This document shows positions 61,601-64,000 of a stretch of DNA of 64,000 bases, in pieces. The translations under genes and the position numbers were made by a program. Each line of letters starts with the position of its first letter. The first letter of the stretch is position 1. This stretch comes from Bacteroides sp. (GTDB taxonomy: Bacteria > Bacteroidota > Bacteroidia > Bacteroidales > Bacteroidaceae), in the NCBI GenBank assembly GCA_019416685.1, contig DXWV01000033.1, positions 1-64,000 of the forward strand, read 5' to 3'. The notes under the pieces were generated by a model, which saw only the letters and a list, made by a program, of their open reading frames with translations, was not told where the DNA came from and did not search any database.

Positions 61601-62259
61601 TCGCTTTGAATGGTACAGTGTCCATTCTTATCCATGACGAAGACTCCGGACATCCCCATGAAGTTGAAACTATAAGTATCTTGTGCAGTATCAAAATGCC
61701 CCTGGTCATATTGTTCACCATAATAGCTGCTCATGTAACCTATTTTGCAATAGTTGTTGATCATACGGTATTGGTCGCCTGGGTTGTAATCGAAGGTTCT
61801 GTTTTTAATAAGTTCAACAAACTCCCTTCGGTCATTCATACTTGTATAAGAGAATAATTCCTCTAACCGGTTGTATCCAACCACATTCGAGGCTAAATCA
61901 TGCATCTCATCCGGCATTCCGCAAACGGACCGGGATATCATTCCACCTAAGCAAAGTGTCCATCCCAATCCTATCGGTCCGTCCTCTTCCATTACTTTAA
62001 TTCCACCACCAAAATAGTTTGTTTTTATAGGAATTTCGATGTCATGTTCTGTAATGTTGAGTAGTGGTATATCTATATTTATTCTTCCTGTATAAAGATC
62101 CGTTGGTATTTCTCCATATTTTTCTAAAGCCAGAGCCTCGGAAGAAGGTCTGGTAATGACGGGAGCCGGCTCGTCTTGTGCGAACAGGGGGGAAGACGGA
62201 TAGGATAAGATAAGTCCTGAGAATATCAGGATTCTGATTCGAAATAGTATCTTTTTCAT
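58669..62259 (-). CDS. RHS-companion shell protein (SpvB/RHS-like), exported
   Basis: A 1196-residue exported protein with a signal peptide (IRILIFSGLILSYPSSPLFA, cut before QDEPA). The first 200 residues (PSSEALALEKYGEIPTDLYTGRINIDIPLLNI, GGGIKVMEEDGPIGLGWTLCLGGMISRSV; shown in parts) resemble the opening of SpvB/TcdB-middle-type shells and Bacteroidota RHS proteins. YD-type repeats occur late (about 1080-1190: YQYDRDRLVQVTDETSGIST, TSYEYDSFGNLKNIRD). There is no toxin tip: it ends after the repeat HYIGEYL. It is translationally coupled to the toxin-bearing RHS gene (4-bp overlap), suggesting that the two chains assemble together. Confidence 0.82.
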   Translation of the reverse strand: MKKILFRIRILIFSGLILSYPSSPLFAQDEPAPVITRPSSEALALEKYGEIPTDLYTGRINIDIPLLNITEHDIEIPIKTNYFGGGIKVMEEDGPIGLGWTLCLGGMISRSVCGMPDEMHDLASNVVGYNRLEELFSYTSMNDRREFVELIKNRTFDYNPGDQYRMINNYCKIGYMSSYYGEQYDQGHFDTAQDTYSFNFMGMSGVFVMDKNGHCTIQSESSISIEYRLSRIFIAKDPNGYIYKFEQKELSKFQYKIKDQVFPDDPGLERDETYEYPSAWWLTSITSPTGEHIEFNYKVIKNTECAITDYSIIDWEYKLKYYASTLHFPCVEREQLVNGISTTPYETRITDKVQLTSIVGRNSITRFEYEGDSCHRQLKTIKYIPNKLAENVIYKTINFCRSDFDTDDVIQRTRLDSLIITGEDHTTTRTFKFGYTTNEIYGKKLRQRDHWGYWIPNNALYPAANYFERRPYVSANSGNRHAYPDGFTLGMLQSITYPTGRKSEFTWEPNTFSKLGLTAQRTAVSDNSFFETLEVYQDTLAHQTTLKGKRMGQLLETSCNIWIPQSIRLDFSQYYPAGIIGNDDPASYNTCITGWTSNDTIFYGQPLPYVEITFPDNTKRIVRINKYSIDKPVSIYAIQRGTYTFKLKNPAMEWSGYQPELCGLFYDIFEGPDCSDCGKISIHYYSLRSPIASETYATGGCRIKMIKHITGTDTIARLYNYSEDGRERDSPSSGVLTYIPRYGSMIAKAYQPKQPLDGNGLGSCILFEEAETPIISLTSHPIPTTLNGGSHIEYAKVTENIIKNGHPDPLDPQRADRHEIVYEYITSADLDCADIDETNYQMYIRADMLKLTSQRYKRGMLKRKTEHTDEKKVTKYQYSIPEKNDTPITTGSMFVVGDYVDMRFIWRQCPEYGAILAYKDYGIVKYRVIPYNKRIDEIKTTGDITSNYQKYTYADKLYSTNIMANTPLSYSTIDSQGDTVTQYYTYTRKNKIHTCISIKQGRITDAYRNEYNDKSQLTAKYIAKLNPNNLPFAISYRLGNSQFITENQNPALYQLTNVLMESYQYDRDRLVQVTDETSGISTVYLWSYNGTHPVAEIRNATFANVVQSLGGDYMVNQLYNSYAPDMNVVNNLRNVLINSQVTTMTFKLLVGVTSITDARGIKTSYEYDSFGNLKNIRDLNNRLLQTIQVHYIGEYL

Positions 62260-62266
62260 AGTATTA

Positions 62267-63433
62267 TTATTTTATTATTTTCTCACTGAATACTTTTTCA
62301 TTCACACAGATTTGCAGGATATACTCTCCTTTGGGATATTTATCCATATCGATGTAATGTTGATATACTCCTCCCGGACATTTCTTTACGATACTATGAG
62401 TAAGCTGTTGGCCTGCTATGTTGTACAATCTATAAGAAATGTCTGCATAGTCAGAGAGATAAAATTCAAAAGTAAACTCTGTTTGTACAGGGTTGGGATA
62501 GACATTGTATGAAAAGTCTAAAGACAATTTGTTTGAGTTGTCTTGAATTTTATGATCGTCTTTCTCATTCTTATGGACGGCATCTGCCAATATCTTTTTC
62601 TGTAATTCCAGATTGGCGGTATCACTTTTCAGATACATGTGTTTACCCGGTGGGTAGTAGAATGCTGTAGAAAAATATGCTGTTTTTAAGCTATCAGACA
62701 GATTACCGGTACGTATTGTTTCGAAAATGGGATAGCGATATCCGGAAGCATACCATTGATGGGTTTCTACAATAATGGTCCGTTCGTTTTGCCTTATGAT
62801 ATTGTCAATGGAATCTTCTGGCAGAATCCCATAAGCCGGGTTGTCCATGCTTTCGGAAAGATTCTTTAGGGGAGAAATCGTTTCACTGATTAATTTGGTC
62901 ATTTTTATCCGTAGAACGTGTTTCAGAGTATCTTTTCCGGGTAAGATAATCATTCCGTATGCATCGGCTTCGGTTGTGTTTCGTCCCACCGTGGAAATGT
63001 GTAACCGTCCGCAATACTTCCCTTCTCCCTGATAATATCCTTGAACTTTATCTCCATAATGCATGGGAAGCCGCAAAAGGAGTTCAGGCTTTGAGTTTTC
63101 TATTTGAGTGGTTGAATTTTCAAATCCCCATGACAATACTGAATCTTTTTGCCAGCCATAATAATAACGAGTATGGTGCTCTCTCCCTACTATAATAGAA
63201 TCGGCTCCTTTTTGGGCAGAATAAATGAGAGTATATTTCTTGTTTATCGGAGATAATTTCCCGAAATCCCAAAGTACATCTCTGCCGGACCGGCCGGGAG
63301 CTTTATATTCTATTTGCTGTTTGACAATGGTGTCATTAACTCTGAATTTATTAAGTTCAGAAGTGAGACTGCATTGAGAATATAAATCAATTATTCTCCA
63401 AAGGCATAAAAAGAACAGTAAGTAGTGTTTCAT
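62267..63433 (-). CDS. Exported protein with T9SS type A-like C-terminal sorting domain
   Basis: A 388-residue protein with a signal peptide (YLLFFLCLWRIIDLYS, cut before QCSLT). The body (about 20-290) is a beta-rich domain of no known family. The last 80 residues match the T9SS type A sorting domain: VYPNPVQTEFTFEF, ISYRLYNIAGQQLTHSIV, and PKGEYILQICVNEKVFSEKIIK. It is encoded 8 bp upstream of the RHS pair. Gut Bacteroides generally lack a full T9SS, so the domain may work with a reduced route or simply be an Ig-like module. Confidence 0.78.
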   Translation of the reverse strand: MKHYLLFFLCLWRIIDLYSQCSLTSELNKFRVNDTIVKQQIEYKAPGRSGRDVLWDFGKLSPINKKYTLIYSAQKGADSIIVGREHHTRYYYGWQKDSVLSWGFENSTTQIENSKPELLLRLPMHYGDKVQGYYQGEGKYCGRLHISTVGRNTTEADAYGMIILPGKDTLKHVLRIKMTKLISETISPLKNLSESMDNPAYGILPEDSIDNIIRQNERTIIVETHQWYASGYRYPIFETIRTGNLSDSLKTAYFSTAFYYPPGKHMYLKSDTANLELQKKILADAVHKNEKDDHKIQDNSNKLSLDFSYNVYPNPVQTEFTFEFYLSDYADISYRLYNIAGQQLTHSIVKKCPGGVYQHYIDMDKYPKGEYILQICVNEKVFSEKIIK

Positions 63434-63499
63434 AGGATATTGTTATAAAGGTTATTTGTGTGTTGTTAAAACGAGAAAAAGGGGTTGGCAAGTCTTTTC

Positions 63500-64000
63500 T
63501 TAGAGGTATTTCTTCAACTTCCTACTCCATATCTCATATCCTTCCTCTGTCAGATGTAACCCATCTCTTGTCAACTCCTTTCGTAGGATATTTGTTCCCT
63601 TTTCTGTAAAAAGAGGGAATAGGTTGATAAATGGTATCTTCCGGGAGGTGGCGAGAATTTCCAGTTTCCGGTTAATTTCCGGTACGATGTCTGTTTTACC
63701 AATCATCGTTTTGTATTTACATACGGATTCATTGATAGGAAGCAAGCTTTGGAGATATAGTTTCGTGTCGGGTGACTCTTTCTGTATTCTGTCTATCAGG
63801 AGGGTGATAAGTGTCACGACGCTGTCTGCTGTGAGATTGTGTGATACATCATTGATACCTATCAGCAAGAAGAGTTTTGCCGGATGTCCGGGCAGAATCT
63901 GATGTAGACGGTCGTATATTCCCATTGCTTCATCTCCGATGATGCCCCGGTTGCGTACATGCTTCTTCTTTAACCGTGTACCCCAGTCTTTTCCGTTTTC
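63500..64000 (-). CDS. SGNH/GDSL-type hydrolase (N-terminus outside window)
   Basis: The frame is open to the window edge: upstream of the internal Met at 63925 it reads ENGKDWGTRLKKKHVRNRGI, then IGDEAMGIYDRLHQIL. NRGIIGD is block II (Gly) and LFLLIGINDVSHN is block III (Asn) of SGNH hydrolases; the C-terminal LTRDGLHLTEEGYEIW holds the catalytic Asp-x-x-His. The block I GDS Ser lies outside the window. Such esterases deacetylate sugars or lipids. It is 66 bp from the T9SS-domain gene on the same strand; a link to the RHS island is unclear. Confidence 0.88.
   Translation of the reverse strand, partial: ENGKDWGTRLKKKHVRNRGIIGDEAMGIYDRLHQILPGHPAKLFLLIGINDVSHNLTADSVVTLITLLIDRIQKESPDTKLYLQSLLPINESVCKYKTMIGKTDIVPEINRKLEILATSRKIPFINLFPLFTEKGTNILRKELTRDGLHLTEEGYEIWSRKLKKYL

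Noticed and set aside
52603..63433. T6SS-delivered Rhs effector
   Set aside because: Both RHS proteins have Sec signal peptides and there is no PAAR, VgrG, Hcp or adaptor gene nearby.

Overview
The window is a piece of a Bacteroides chromosome, most like the B. fragilis / B. thetaiotaomicron group. The evidence is the SusC/SusD pair, many Bacteroidota-only outer-membrane families (BACON, DUF5689, DUF3316, DUF4279), promoters of the TTTG-N19-TAnnTTTG type, hardly any Shine-Dalgarno sequences, and a remnant of a eukaryote-type ubiquitin gene. A ubiquitin homologue of this kind has been reported from B. fragilis.

Layout, left to right. 1-4.7 kb (+): the 3' part of prfB, starting exactly at its programmed frameshift site, then a 44-residue membrane peptide, a phosphate-selective-type porin, a CYTH protein and an MgtC/DUF4010 membrane protein. 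4.8-13.2 kb (-): a tight five-gene operon with one good promoter. It encodes a duplicated-domain BACON lipoprotein, a DRGH-type DNA/RNA endonuclease lipoprotein, an exported EEP-family nuclease/phosphatase, a TonB-dependent receptor and a DUF5689 lipoprotein; together these look like an extracellular nucleic-acid scavenging system. 14.2-23.6 kb: a TonB-receptor-like barrel protein, an XRE regulator divergent from a 1192-residue coiled-coil surface lipoprotein, and a two-gene islet (hexapeptide acyltransferase plus a DUF4062/TIR-like protein with a Nudix-like C-terminus). 23.9-32.7 kb (-): a polysaccharide utilisation locus, susC-susD-GH3-GH144, probably for beta-1,2-glucan. 33-38.9 kb (-): PfkB-family kinase, tRNA-Leu(UAG), S41 peptidase, DUF3316 protein and topoisomerase IV subunit A.

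39.1-45.6 kb (+): glyS, an FKBP lipoprotein, the truncated ubiquitin relic, then a three-gene biotin-dependent acyl-CoA carboxylase operon. 46.0-52.3 kb (+): nitrite ammonification (nrfHA), its cytochrome c maturation genes (resB, ccsA), a porin and a Crp/Fnr regulator. Near-identical TGTAAT-N4-ATTACA palindromes lie at the same distance from the predicted promoters of the carboxylase and nrf operons, so one regulator may couple propionate/succinate metabolism to nitrite respiration. 52.4-64 kb (-): an RHS-type polymorphic toxin island with a signal-peptide-bearing RHS pair, a T9SS-type sorting-domain protein, several immunity-like genes (one with a homopolymer frameshift), and an orphan RHS tail joined to the full gene's 551-bp homology block but carrying a different toxin tip.

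Three signals lie outside ordinary genes. The first is the ubiquitin relic at 41393-41581. The second is a set of five intergenic arrays built from degenerate units with a strict 22- or 23-bp period, each with its own, often palindromic, core. The third is several families of long intergenic inverted repeats, one sitting between susC and susD and another short repeat forming the C-terminal codons of the PfkB gene.
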